This document shows, piece after piece, positions 1 through 7,130 of a DNA stretch of 8,237 bases (its first letter is position 1; every line of letters begins with the position of its first letter). The stretch lies in assembly GCA_021849525.1 (NCBI GenBank), contig JAJZSS010000047.1:1-8237 (forward strand). Direction: 5' to 3'. This DNA comes from Chloroflexota bacterium. GTDB taxonomy: Bacteria; Chloroflexota; Anaerolineae; Anaerolineales; UBA4823. A program made the position numbers and the translations under genes. Under the pieces are notes generated by a model, which ran no database searches, was not told the DNA's origin, and saw only the letters and a list, made by a program, of their open reading frames with translations.

Positions 1-1
1 C

Positions 2-199
2 ACCAAGTACTACCTGGCGGGCGGTACACGCGTCGCCATGCGGAAGGGCAGCACATTCTACTGGCTGCTCAGCGACCATTTAGGCTCGACCAGCAAGGTG
101 GCTACCTCCGCCGGGAGCATGTTCACTCTCGCCTATGACGCCAACTGCAACATGACCGCGCGCACCGTCATGGGTTATCCTCCTTACATTAAAAATTAA
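2..199 (+). CDS. C-terminal end of RHS/YD-repeat protein, probably a rearranged remnant
   Basis: The frame is open from the window edge to a TAA at 197-199, giving 65 visible residues; the start lies outside. It reads through KYYLAGGTRVAMRKG and then LLSDHLGSTSKV, which match the conserved RHS-associated core (usually YYYAGGQRVAMR...GDHLGSTS). RHS proteins are large secreted or surface polymorphic-toxin and adhesin-like proteins built of YD repeats. The order is odd here. A YDANCNMTART segment, resembling the YDANGNMTSRT motif that normally lies well before the DHLGSTS block, follows it, and the frame then stops after only ten further residues. No toxin or variable C-terminal domain follows. 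I infer a shuffled, truncated RHS tail, either an orphan fragment or the end of a decayed gene. The family call is firm; the pseudogene status is not, because the upstream part is missing. Confidence 0.65.
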   Translation, partial: TKYYLAGGTRVAMRKGSTFYWLLSDHLGSTSKVATSAGSMFTLAYDANCNMTARTVMGYPPYIKN

Positions 200-234
200 T
201 GTCATGAATGTTAAGCTTCTTTTATCCATTTTTC

Positions 235-243
235 TGGGATAAT
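235..243 (+). promoter_or_regulatory. Possible extended -10 promoter element for the GH57 gene
   Basis: TGGGATAAT reads as an extended -10 (TG, one base, GATAAT). No good -35 hexamer sits 16-18 bp upstream. It would start transcription near 250, leaving a leader of about 60 nt before the ATG at 310. This fits the choice of 310 rather than the more upstream ATG at 208, which lies before the element. The call is weak. Confidence 0.25.
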
Positions 244-309
244 TGTCACTGGCAGATCCTGGGAGAAAGATGCACAATAAGCTCTGCCAACTTTTACCCG
301 GACAGGTGG

Positions 310-1746
310 ATGGGAACTCAATCTCTTAGCGTTCACGCCCATTTTTACCAGCCGCCTCGTGAGGATCCAATCACGGGTCGTATTCCCATTGAGGTCGGCG
401 CTGCCCCTTTCCAGAACTGGAACGAGCGCATCCACGCCGAGTGTTACCGCCCCAACGCCGAGCTGCACAATTTCGAGCAGATCAGCTTCAATGTCGGCCC
501 CACCCTGCTGGCGTGGATGGCCCATCATGACCCGCAGACGGTGGCGAAGATCGTCGCCCAGGATTCAGCCAACCTGCGCCGCAGCGGGATAGGCAACGCC
601 ATTGCCCAGGGTTACAATCACACAATCCTGCCGCTAAGCTCGCGCGCCGATAAGGTCACCCAGGTAATCTGGGGCTGCGCCGAGTTCCGCCACCGCTTCG
701 GGCGCGATCCCCAGGGCCTGTGGCTTCCGGAGACGGCGGTGGACCTGGAGACCCTGGAAGTGCTGGAGCAGGCCGGGCTGCGCTTTACCATCCTGGCCCC
801 GTGGCAAGCGAGCGGCGGGGAGGTCGATCCTACCGAGCCGTACCGGGTGGACCTGCCCAACGGGCGCCAGTTCACGGTCTTTTTCTACCAGAAGGACCTC
901 AGCACCCGCATCAGCTTCGACCCCAGTGCCACGGTCAACGCCGACGATTTTGCCCGCCACGTCCTGCTGAGCTATTTCAACCCCGAAAAGACCCGCCGCG
1001 GCGAGCCCCAGCTTATTCTGGCCGCCTCGGACGGCGAGCTGTACGGCCACCACCAGCACCTGCGCGACCGCTTCCTGGCCCGCCTGATGGACGGCGCCGT
1101 CTCCCCGCTCGACCTGCACAAGACCTACCCGGCCTTATGGCTGCAGCAGCACCCGCCCCGCCAGTCCATTGCCATTCGCGAAGAGACCTCCTGGAGCTGC
1201 CATCACGGCGTGCTGCGCTGGAAGACCGCCTGCGGCTGCACCCCCGGCGACGCCGCCTGGAAGACGAACCTGCGCCTGGCGCTGGAGCGCCTGGCGGAGA
1301 ACCTGGACGGGGTCTACAAAGAAACCGTCCGCCCGCTGGTGGGCGACCCGTTGGAGCTGCGCAACCGCTACATTCACGTGATCCTGGGGGAGATGACTGC
1401 CGAACAGCTGATCTCAGAAATGGCCGGTCGCGCCATGACCGGCGAGCAAATCCGCCGGGTGCACCTGCTGCTGGAGGCGCAGCGCGAGCGCCAGCGCATG
1501 TTCACCTCCTGCGGCTGGTTCTTTGAGGATTTCGATCGCATCGAGCCGCGCAACAATGTGGCGTACGCAGCCCAGGCGGTCCTGCTCACCCTGCAGGCCA
1601 CCGGGATCGACCTGAGCGGGATGGCCCTGCGCGACCTGGCTCTGGTGCGCAGCGCGCGCTCCGGCCTGACCGCCGAGCGGGTCTTCCTGCGCCACATGGA
1701 GCGCGCCTGCTCCCAGTCCGGCGAGCGGGTTGGTTTTGCGGACTGA
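310..1746 (+). CDS. Glycoside hydrolase family 57 protein with DUF3536-type C-terminal region
   Basis: Encodes 478 residues with no signal peptide, so probably cytoplasmic. GH57 enzymes are retaining alpha-glucan hydrolases, 4-alpha-glucanotransferases or branching enzymes. Visible GH57 landmarks are HAHFYQPP (residues 9-16, conserved region 1), GLWLPETAVD with Glu141 as likely nucleophile, and AASDGELYGHH with Asp241 as likely acid/base. From about residue 295, SWSCHHGVLRWKTACGC and then FTSCGWFFEDFDRIE match the pattern found in GH57-DUF3536 proteins. Those proteins are, from memory, usually several hundred residues longer, so the C-terminal part looks shortened. An ATG at 208 is in frame, but the 34 residues it would add do not resemble the family, and the domain starts right after Met-310. 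An AGGTGG stretch abuts the 310 ATG, a poor ribosome site. The gene converges with the GH13 gene. Exact substrate cannot be told from sequence. Confidence 0.88.
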   Translation: MGTQSLSVHAHFYQPPREDPITGRIPIEVGAAPFQNWNERIHAECYRPNAELHNFEQISFNVGPTLLAWMAHHDPQTVAKIVAQDSANLRRSGIGNAIAQGYNHTILPLSSRADKVTQVIWGCAEFRHRFGRDPQGLWLPETAVDLETLEVLEQAGLRFTILAPWQASGGEVDPTEPYRVDLPNGRQFTVFFYQKDLSTRISFDPSATVNADDFARHVLLSYFNPEKTRRGEPQLILAASDGELYGHHQHLRDRFLARLMDGAVSPLDLHKTYPALWLQQHPPRQSIAIREETSWSCHHGVLRWKTACGCTPGDAAWKTNLRLALERLAENLDGVYKETVRPLVGDPLELRNRYIHVILGEMTAEQLISEMAGRAMTGEQIRRVHLLLEAQRERQRMFTSCGWFFEDFDRIEPRNNVAYAAQAVLLTLQATGIDLSGMALRDLALVRSARSGLTAERVFLRHMERACSQSGERVGFAD

Positions 1747-1794
1747 GCGCCAAGGTATAGATTTTGTTTGAATTACCGGCTGACTTTTTATTTA

Positions 1795-1870
1795 CATGGA
1801 TAAACAGGATGGACAGGATAAAAACCTGGGATTTTATTTTTTAAATCCTGGTTTATCCTGTCCATCTATG
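1795..1870. repeat. Long imperfect inverted repeat (hairpin) between convergent genes
   Basis: A perfect 15-bp arm, GATGGACAGGATAAA (1808-1822), is matched by TTTATCCTGTCCATC (1852-1866). Inner bases GGATTT (1829-1834) and AAATCC (1843-1848) continue the stem around an 8-nt T-rich loop, and ACATGGAT/ATCTATGT lie at the outer ends. The left arm is also three 9-bp tandem units starting at 1798, 1807 and 1816 (GGATAAACA, GGATGGACA, GGATAAAAA). Similar CAGGAT-type intergenic repeats are widespread in environmental bacterial genomes. It sits 50 bp after the GH57 stop and may end that transcript, but no strong U-tract follows on the plus strand. Confidence 0.8.
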
Positions 1871-1888
1871 TTAATTCTTTGCTCTTCG

Positions 1889-1915
1889 CTGCGCCCCCTG
1901 CGCTCTCTGCGAGAG
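1889..1915. repeat. Three 9-bp tandem units (CTGCGnnnn) next to the hairpin
   Basis: CTGCGCCCC, CTGCGCTCT and CTGCGAGAG follow one another at 1889, 1898 and 1907, ending two bases before the stop of the minus-strand GH13 gene. Read on the other strand it is a CGCAGAG/GCGCAG type tract, a known style of intergenic repeat in environmental genomes. It has the same 9-bp period as the left arm of the hairpin just upstream, although the unit sequence is different. No function is evident. Confidence 0.6.
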
Positions 1916-1916
1916 A

Positions 1917-4900
1917 TTATTCCTTCACCGGGAGCGCCACCCCCGCCAGCAGTTTCTCCACCTGGTAGCCCGATTCCGCTTCCGCCTTCGCCAGCGCTTC
2001 GATCATCGCAAACAGCTCGCTGATCGCTTGCGTCATGGGCGAGGTTTTACTGCCAGTTTCCACCGCGGCAGGCGTCAGGTCCACCATCGCAACCGTGAAG
2101 AGCCACCACAGCAGCTCTTCGAAGCTCTCCTGGTTAAACCACAAAGTATCCTGGTAGCGGTTTTCGCCGATGTAGCGCTGCACCAACCCATCCCGCAGCA
2201 GCCCTTGCAGGCTCTGAAAAGCTCGCCCCTCGGGCACAGTCTGCGGGTCGTACCAGTTCTGCTGCCCGGTGAGCAGGCGCACCAGGCCGGTCAGATGCTC
2301 GGCCCGGCCTTCGTCGGCGCCCAGATCCAGCAGCGCCTGGCGGATGATCTTGCTCAGCATCCATTCATCGATCCAGGAGCGGCTCTGCTCGGCGGTGCCT
2401 TCTGGCGTGGCGGCCAGCAGCTTGCCCAGCTTGCGGGTGATCGCCCAGGTCAGCAAAGCGCCCCATACCGGCGGCTCGTAGCCCGCCAGGGCCGGGCTGG
2501 TGGCTTTTCCTTTCAACAGGTACTTGACCGCCGGCTTCAACTCGTCCAGGCTGGATTTTCCCAGGACGGGCAGGGCCAGCAGCTTCTTGAGATCCTGCAG
2601 GATCTCGCCCGCCAGGGCTTCCACATCCCCGGGTGCGTTCGTATAATGGCGGATCTCACCCAGCAGTGCGCCCAGCTTGGTTTCGGCTTCGGCGAAGGCC
2701 TGGGCGCGGGTGGCGTCGTACTTTGCCTCGGCCCCGCTGTGGTGTGCCAGCAGCCAGTTGAGCGAGCCGGCGTTGATCAGCTCGCGGTAAGCCCGGTGGA
2801 CGGGCTGCAGGAAGATCTGCTGCAGGGCCTCTTCGATATTGGGCACCCCGCCGCCGTTCAGGTAAGCGGTTAGCTGGGCGTAATGCTTCCAGGCGTTATC
2901 CTGGATCACCCGGAAATCGAGGTAAACCCGGTACTGGTAGGCGGCCAAATCCACGAACAAGCCGTTGGTGTGGATCTCGTCGCTGTTACGGATATATTCC
3001 AGGCCGCGGATCGGGTCGCGGAAGACCACGTACAGGTCGGGGTCGTTGGGCAGCGCCAGCCCTTCGCCGATCGACTTCTGGGCCAGGCCGCGGCTGCCCT
3101 TGTCCACGTAGGCTGCCGAGGTGCGGATCCAGCCGCGGGTATCGCCGAAGCGGTTGTGGTACACCACCAGCCCGCGCTCCTCGCCCGCCCGGTTGGAGTA
3201 GGCGTACACGTTTTCGTCCACATGCCCCTCGGGAGTGTAGAAATCGTACAGCAGGTAGTTTTCCACCCCGGCGAACAGGTAGCGCTTGCGCAGCAGCGGG
3301 AAGACCTCCCGCTCGTGACGCTCCACCAGGTAGCCGTCCGGGTGCTCGTCCCAGTAGGCGCGGCGGAACTCCATACCGTATTTCTCGGTGTAGCCCTCGA
3401 CCTGCCCGTGTCCGAACATGGGCAGCCCCGGCAGGGTCGCCATCACGATGCAGATGCCGAAGTATTTGTCACCCTTGCCGTACTGCTCTACAGCCGTACG
3501 CTCGTCAGGGTTATTCATGAAGTTGACGTAGCGCTTGAGGATCTCAGGCTCGAATTCGAGGGTGTTCTTGATCGCCATGCGGTATTCGGCGTTCTTCTCG
3601 TCGCGCAGCATATTCATAAAGGCGCTGTTGTACACCCGGTGCATGCCCAGGGTACGCACGAAATAGCCTTCCATCAGCCAGAAGGCTTCGGCCAGCAGCA
3701 GGGTGTCGGGCACTTCCTGCGCCACCCGGTCCACCACCTCCCGCCAGAACTCGTTGGGGAAGGCGGCATTGAACTGGTCTTTGGTCATGCCGTAATCGGC
3801 GCGCGAGGCGATATCCCCGCCGCTGCCCGGCTCGGGGAACCACAGGCGCTGGTAGTGGCGCTTCGCCAGGGTCATGGCGGCGTCGAAGCGGATCACCGGG
3901 AACTTGCGCGCCACGTGCAGGATAGTATGGATCACTGCCTCGCGCACATCCGCCAACAGGTAGTTGAGCTGGGCAGTGTCGTTCCAGGGCATGGAGGTGC
4001 CGTCGTTGCCGTGGTAGATGTAGCGCGTATCGCCGCTGTTGAAGTCCACCCGCTTGAAGACTACCGCCGCGTCGGTGTTGTCGAAGTAGTGGTCTTCCAG
4101 GTAGATGCCCACGCCGTCCTGCCCCGAAAGATTCTCACCGTTGAAGTTGTAGGAAGGGAAGGGGCTGTAGGGCAGGCTGACGAACCAGTCCGGGTGTTCG
4201 ATCACCCAGCGCGAGTCGATGCCCATATGGTTGGGGACCATATCGGAAGACAGGCGGATGCCGCGCTTCCAGGCCCGGTCGCGCAGGTTGCGGTAAGCTT
4301 CGTCGCCGCCCAGGTCCCAGGCGATGTCGTAGGAGTAGAGCGAATAGGCCGAGGCAACTGCGTCGGGGTTGCCGCGCATGATCTTGATCCGCTGGGAGGC
4401 CTTGCTGCGTTCCCACAGGCCGATCAGCCACAGCCCGGTGAAGCCCCAGCGGCTCAGGCTGTCCAACTCTTCGTCGGGGATCTCGTCCAGGCGGGTGATG
4501 GCGCGTTTGTATTTTTTGGAAAGCTGGTCCAACCAGACGTAGCTGTTTTTGGCGAGCAGGATCAGGTTGGGCATCCACTCCTTATCCGGACTGAAGTTTT
4601 CAGCTTCGCCTTCCTGGCCGCGAAAATCGATTACCCGGCTGGGGCCAGGCCCGCCCCCGGGAAATATGATTTTGTTTTCTTCTTTGATCAGGTCCAGGCT
4701 GCTCAGCAGGCGGTACAGGTAGCTCCCCAGGAATTCCAGCCAGCGGGTGCGGATGTACTCGAGCTGGCCTTCCAGCGAGTATGGCACCTGGATCGCCGGG
4801 CTGCGCAGCATATCGACCAGGTTCTGGCCTTCTGGGCCGAAGGTGGGCTGGCTGTCGAAGAAGACCTTCAAGCCGCTGATCAGGGTGGTGTAAGCCGTGG

Positions 4901-5456
4901 TTTTTTCCAGGTCCTGGTCATCGAACAGCTCCAGGAATGGGGAGAAAGCCGGGTTGGCGTTTGCCAGCCACAGCATCAGTAACTCTTCCAGGGCCAGCTC
5001 CTGATTGGGCACCTGCCTGCCATCTTCGGTCACCGAAACCCCATCCAGGTATTCCTGCGGAGTGGCCTGGCGCTGGTAGACGAGCAGGGGTGGGAATTGC
5101 TCTACAAAGCGCAGCAGGGCCTGCGCCACTTCTTCGTCGCCGGTCCGCTCTTTGAGGAAGGCCAGGGCATCCGCCATCACTTCCGGGTTGCGCTGCTGGC
5201 GGTAGAGGTTCACCACCATATGCATGATCTCATCGATCATGCCCATGGCATTGATCTGCCCGGCCTGCATGGCTTGCTCCGGGAAGCGGATCAGGTCGCG
5301 GCGGGCGTTCATCTTCTGGGCGAACAGGCGGGCGGCGTGGAAATTGGCGAAGATCACATTGCCGGTCAGGCCAAACAGTGCCTCGTCAAACTGGTATTTA
5401 TCCCGCGATTGGCGCGCAATATGGAATTCCATCCGATGTTGAAACAAGGTTGGCAT
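1917..5456 (-). CDS. Very long GH13 (alpha-amylase family) enzyme
   Basis: Encodes 1179 residues without a signal peptide or membrane segment, so it is expected in the cytoplasm acting on alpha-1,4-glucans such as glycogen or maltodextrin. The GH13 barrel lies at about residues 330-740: region I DMVPNH (405-410), region II VIRFDAAM with nucleophile Asp525, region III LLAEAF with acid/base Glu590, and region IV NFMNNPDE with stabiliser Asp651. The usual His before the region IV Asp is Pro. A further match is ATLPGLPMFGHGQVEGYTEKYG. Residues 1-330 are mostly helical and 880-1179 form another helical extension; I recognise no domain in either. Ordinary alpha-amylases are around 450-700 residues. 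The ATG at 5456 is chosen because GGGAGGAG lies two bases upstream; the in-frame ATG at 5483 has no ribosome site and falls beside a palindrome. The gene has its own promoter and converges with the GH57 gene. Hydrolase versus transferase activity is undecided. Confidence 0.92.
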   Translation of the reverse strand: MPTLFQHRMEFHIARQSRDKYQFDEALFGLTGNVIFANFHAARLFAQKMNARRDLIRFPEQAMQAGQINAMGMIDEIMHMVVNLYRQQRNPEVMADALAFLKERTGDEEVAQALLRFVEQFPPLLVYQRQATPQEYLDGVSVTEDGRQVPNQELALEELLMLWLANANPAFSPFLELFDDQDLEKTTAYTTLISGLKVFFDSQPTFGPEGQNLVDMLRSPAIQVPYSLEGQLEYIRTRWLEFLGSYLYRLLSSLDLIKEENKIIFPGGGPGPSRVIDFRGQEGEAENFSPDKEWMPNLILLAKNSYVWLDQLSKKYKRAITRLDEIPDEELDSLSRWGFTGLWLIGLWERSKASQRIKIMRGNPDAVASAYSLYSYDIAWDLGGDEAYRNLRDRAWKRGIRLSSDMVPNHMGIDSRWVIEHPDWFVSLPYSPFPSYNFNGENLSGQDGVGIYLEDHYFDNTDAAVVFKRVDFNSGDTRYIYHGNDGTSMPWNDTAQLNYLLADVREAVIHTILHVARKFPVIRFDAAMTLAKRHYQRLWFPEPGSGGDIASRADYGMTKDQFNAAFPNEFWREVVDRVAQEVPDTLLLAEAFWLMEGYFVRTLGMHRVYNSAFMNMLRDEKNAEYRMAIKNTLEFEPEILKRYVNFMNNPDERTAVEQYGKGDKYFGICIVMATLPGLPMFGHGQVEGYTEKYGMEFRRAYWDEHPDGYLVERHEREVFPLLRKRYLFAGVENYLLYDFYTPEGHVDENVYAYSNRAGEERGLVVYHNRFGDTRGWIRTSAAYVDKGSRGLAQKSIGEGLALPNDPDLYVVFRDPIRGLEYIRNSDEIHTNGLFVDLAAYQYRVYLDFRVIQDNAWKHYAQLTAYLNGGGVPNIEEALQQIFLQPVHRAYRELINAGSLNWLLAHHSGAEAKYDATRAQAFAEAETKLGALLGEIRHYTNAPGDVEALAGEILQDLKKLLALPVLGKSSLDELKPAVKYLLKGKATSPALAGYEPPVWGALLTWAITRKLGKLLAATPEGTAEQSRSWIDEWMLSKIIRQALLDLGADEGRAEHLTGLVRLLTGQQNWYDPQTVPEGRAFQSLQGLLRDGLVQRYIGENRYQDTLWFNQESFEELLWWLFTVAMVDLTPAAVETGSKTSPMTQAISELFAMIEALAKAEAESGYQVEKLLAGVALPVKE

Positions 5457-5458
5457 AA

Positions 5459-5466
5459 CTCCTCCC
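5459..5466 (-). promoter_or_regulatory. Ribosome binding site that decides the GH13 start
   Basis: On the minus strand GGGAGGAG is followed by TT and then ATG at 5456. This near-consensus Shine-Dalgarno site is close to the start codon, although the spacing is short. The alternative ATG codons at 5483 and 5432 lack such a site, which favours 5456. Confidence 0.7.
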
Positions 5467-5484
5467 ACCACGAACCTTTTCATG

Positions 5485-5502
5485 CTGGTCGGGTACGACC
5501 AG
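5485..5502. promoter_or_regulatory. Perfect 18-bp palindrome in the GH13 leader (candidate operator)
   Basis: CTGGTCG and CGACCAG form 7-bp perfect arms around a GGTA spacer. Measured from the predicted transcription start near 5518, the palindrome covers about +16 to +33. That position would suit a repressor blocking elongation or initiation, as expected for a sugar-responsive regulator; a short RNA hairpin is the other reading. No regulator gene is in the window. Confidence 0.5.
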
Positions 5503-5524
5503 GGGGAAATCGAAGACTGAGTCT

Positions 5525-5554
5525 ATTATACCTGTACAGGCCGCGCCCTGTCAG
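5525..5554 (-). promoter_or_regulatory. Sigma70-type promoter for the GH13 gene
   Basis: Read on the minus strand, CTGACA (5549-5554) and a perfect TATAAT (5525-5530) are 18 bp apart. TGACAG, one base over, would give a 17-bp spacer. The predicted start is near 5518, about 60 nt before the ATG at 5456. The spacer contains the self-complementary CCTGTACAGG (5531-5540) directly against the -10, a possible regulator site. The promoter lies between the terminator of the upstream operon and the GH13 gene, so the GH13 gene is likely its own transcript. Confidence 0.72.
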
Positions 5555-5578
5555 GTGAGTCGGCTGGATTCACTCCTT

Positions 5579-5595
5579 CATACAGGCCATACAGG
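5579..5595. repeat. Direct repeat of CATACAGG upstream of the GH13 promoter
   Basis: CATACAGG occurs at 5579-5586 and 5588-5595 with a 9-bp period; on the gene's strand this is ACCTGTATGGCCTGTATG, centred about 70 bp before the predicted start. The core CCTGTA recurs in the promoter spacer palindrome (5531-5540) and again at 5668-5673. It may be a binding site for an activator or repressor, or chance. Confidence 0.35.
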
Positions 5596-5604
5596 TTCAA
5601 TTGA

Positions 5605-5661
5605 AAACTAAAATAGCAGGCAGCTCGCGCTCTCAGTTCTGATTCTGGCGCGAGCTGCCTG
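5605..5661 (-). terminator. Intrinsic terminator of the permease/Ig/lipoprotein operon
   Basis: CAGGCAGCTCGCGC (5617-5630) and its exact complement (5648-5661) form a perfect 14-bp GC-rich stem around a 17-nt loop. On the minus strand the stem is followed by CTATTTTAGTTTTC, a U-rich run. It starts about 30 nt after the stop of the lipoprotein gene and lies upstream of the GH13 promoter, so it separates the two transcripts. On the plus strand no T-run follows, so it acts in one direction. Confidence 0.85.
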
Positions 5662-5692
5662 TGTAAACCTGTACGGTCTATTTGGGTGGATT

Positions 5693-7090
5693 TTAGGGCA
5701 CGCTGTAAGCGATAAAACCCTCGGCGAGCGTATCGATCACCTGCGGAGCTGAGTCAAGCATTCCGGCTGCCAGGCTGGAACCGCTGGCGCCAGTCTGGAG
5801 GTAGACATACTGCTCCGCGTCCAGCCATTCCAGCGAGGAGACCCCCAGCGGGGCGCCGGGGGCAGGGGCAAAGCCGCCGCCGACCGTGCCGATGTACAGC
5901 GCCTGCTCATTGCCTACATTGACTGCATATTGCCGCCCATCTGGAGACCAGCTGAGAAAGTCCATAAACGGCGCAGCGTGGATGGTCTCGTCCGTGCTGC
6001 CATCCAGGGTACGCAGGTGCAGCTCAAGCTGCGTATCCGGCGCGGCGCCAATTTCTGCCAGGTAGGCCACCCGCTGCGTGTCGGGTGAGATGGGCAGCTC
6101 GAAGCCCAGCAGCGGGGCAACGTTGAATTCTGAGGTTTTCACCGCCGGCGAGCCATCCGCTGGGATGCTCCACACCGTGGTGGGCTGGGCGGGGACTGCC
6201 ATGGCGTCGTGGGGTGGGATTGCCGCCCACACGCTGCTGGAATCGGCTGCCCAGACCAGTGGGGGATACAGCATATATTCGCTGAAGGTGAGCACCATCT
6301 CGAAGCTCAACGCGGCTGAGCGGCGGTTGCTGCCATCCAGGTTGACCAGGTCTACCCGGGTGGGAGTGCTGAACGCCACCTGGGCGCCATCCGGCGAGAA
6401 GTAGAAATCGCCGCCTTCGCCCGCCAGGAAGGGCGTGCGCCGCTCGAAAGTGTCAACGTCGATCAGGTGAAGGTCGTCGTAGGGCGAGATCCCGGGACCT
6501 TCGAAGACCTGGTGGGTGTTGAATGCCAGGATGTGGCTGCCAGGCACCCAGCCGATCTGGTTGGGCAGCACCGCCAGCGCTTCCATGTCGATGGCGGCGA
6601 AATCGGCGCTGCTCATCAGGAGCGTGCCGTCCATCCCGTCTGTGGGCACCGCCCAGATCTCCTGGCGCAGATCGTCCACCTGGCGGGTATAAGCAACCCG
6701 GCTTCCATCGTCTGAGAGCAGCACATTAAAAACCGCGCTGCCGGGGGAGGTCAGCGGGCGGGATGTGCCGGCGCTCCACAGATACACCACGCCATCTTTG
6801 GCATAAGCAATGACTGCCGCAGGGCTGGCTGCGGTGGGTGTCGCCGCGACCTCAGTTGGGTCTACAGCCCGGGTAGTCTCTTGTACAGCCTGAGTAGGGG
6901 CTTCTCCCCTCGGAGGAAGTACCGGGGCCAGGGCGGTCAGCGTGGCAGCGACCTTGGTTTCCAGCAGCGCCAGGTCGCCGGGCGCGTTCGTTCCATGAGC
7001 TACAGCTTCCGGAGTTGGCTTTGGTGTGCAGGCGCTGCTGGCGAGCAGCAGAATGAGGATGATCAGAACAACGGATTTCCAGTGCTTCAT
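5693..7090 (-). CDS. Beta-propeller (TolB/PD40-like) lipoprotein
   Basis: Encodes 465 residues. The N-terminus MKHWKSVV followed by a hydrophobic stretch and LLASSAC is a lipoprotein signal peptide with Cys21 as the lipidated residue; the lipobox is slightly off consensus at -3. Residues 22-90 are a Pro/Thr/Ala-rich linker. Residues 90-465 hold repeated propeller blades with SDDGSRVAY (126-134), FSPDGAQVAF (231-240), ISPDTQRVAY (334-343) and WSPDGRQYAV (381-390), plus strands such as YLWSAG and WAVPTDG. PD40/WD40-like propellers usually bind proteins or ligands, and no catalytic motif is seen. The start at 7090 is fixed by AAGGAGAG nine bases upstream and by the signal peptide; a longer in-frame extension to 7396 overlaps the neighbouring gene and is not credible. 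It is the last gene before the terminator, 40 bp after the Ig/zinc-ribbon gene. A specific role is not known. Confidence 0.85.
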   Translation of the reverse strand: MKHWKSVVLIILILLLASSACTPKPTPEAVAHGTNAPGDLALLETKVAATLTALAPVLPPRGEAPTQAVQETTRAVDPTEVAATPTAASPAAVIAYAKDGVVYLWSAGTSRPLTSPGSAVFNVLLSDDGSRVAYTRQVDDLRQEIWAVPTDGMDGTLLMSSADFAAIDMEALAVLPNQIGWVPGSHILAFNTHQVFEGPGISPYDDLHLIDVDTFERRTPFLAGEGGDFYFSPDGAQVAFSTPTRVDLVNLDGSNRRSAALSFEMVLTFSEYMLYPPLVWAADSSSVWAAIPPHDAMAVPAQPTTVWSIPADGSPAVKTSEFNVAPLLGFELPISPDTQRVAYLAEIGAAPDTQLELHLRTLDGSTDETIHAAPFMDFLSWSPDGRQYAVNVGNEQALYIGTVGGGFAPAPGAPLGVSSLEWLDAEQYVYLQTGASGSSLAAGMLDSAPQVIDTLAEGFIAYSVP

Positions 7091-7130
7091 GAGGCAACTC
7101 TCTCCTTGTGAAGGTTTGCCGGCGCAAGCA

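Noticed and set aside
208..309. N-terminal extension of the GH57 protein from ATG 208
   Set aside because: The added residues are unlike the family, there is no ribosome site, and a possible -10 element lies after this ATG.
720..1526. 268-codon plus-strand frame inside the GH57 gene
   Set aside because: Pro/Arg/Ala-rich frame-shifted reading of the GH57 coding sequence, where the real frame carries the catalytic motifs.
2028..2873. 281-codon plus-strand frame antisense to the GH13 C-terminal region
   Set aside because: Low-complexity Gln/Gly/Leu composition typical of a shadow frame, and no ribosome site or family match.
2883..4982. Open reading frame of 699 codons on the plus strand
   Set aside because: It lies wholly antisense to the GH13 gene, whose catalytic motifs are clear. 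Its protein is rich in Val, His, Gln and Gly as expected of an antisense frame of GC-rich coding DNA, and it has no recognisable motif.
5617..5661. Riboswitch or attenuator reading of the stem-loop
   Set aside because: A single perfect stem followed by a U-rich run just after a stop codon is explained by an intrinsic terminator, and no alternative pairing was seen.
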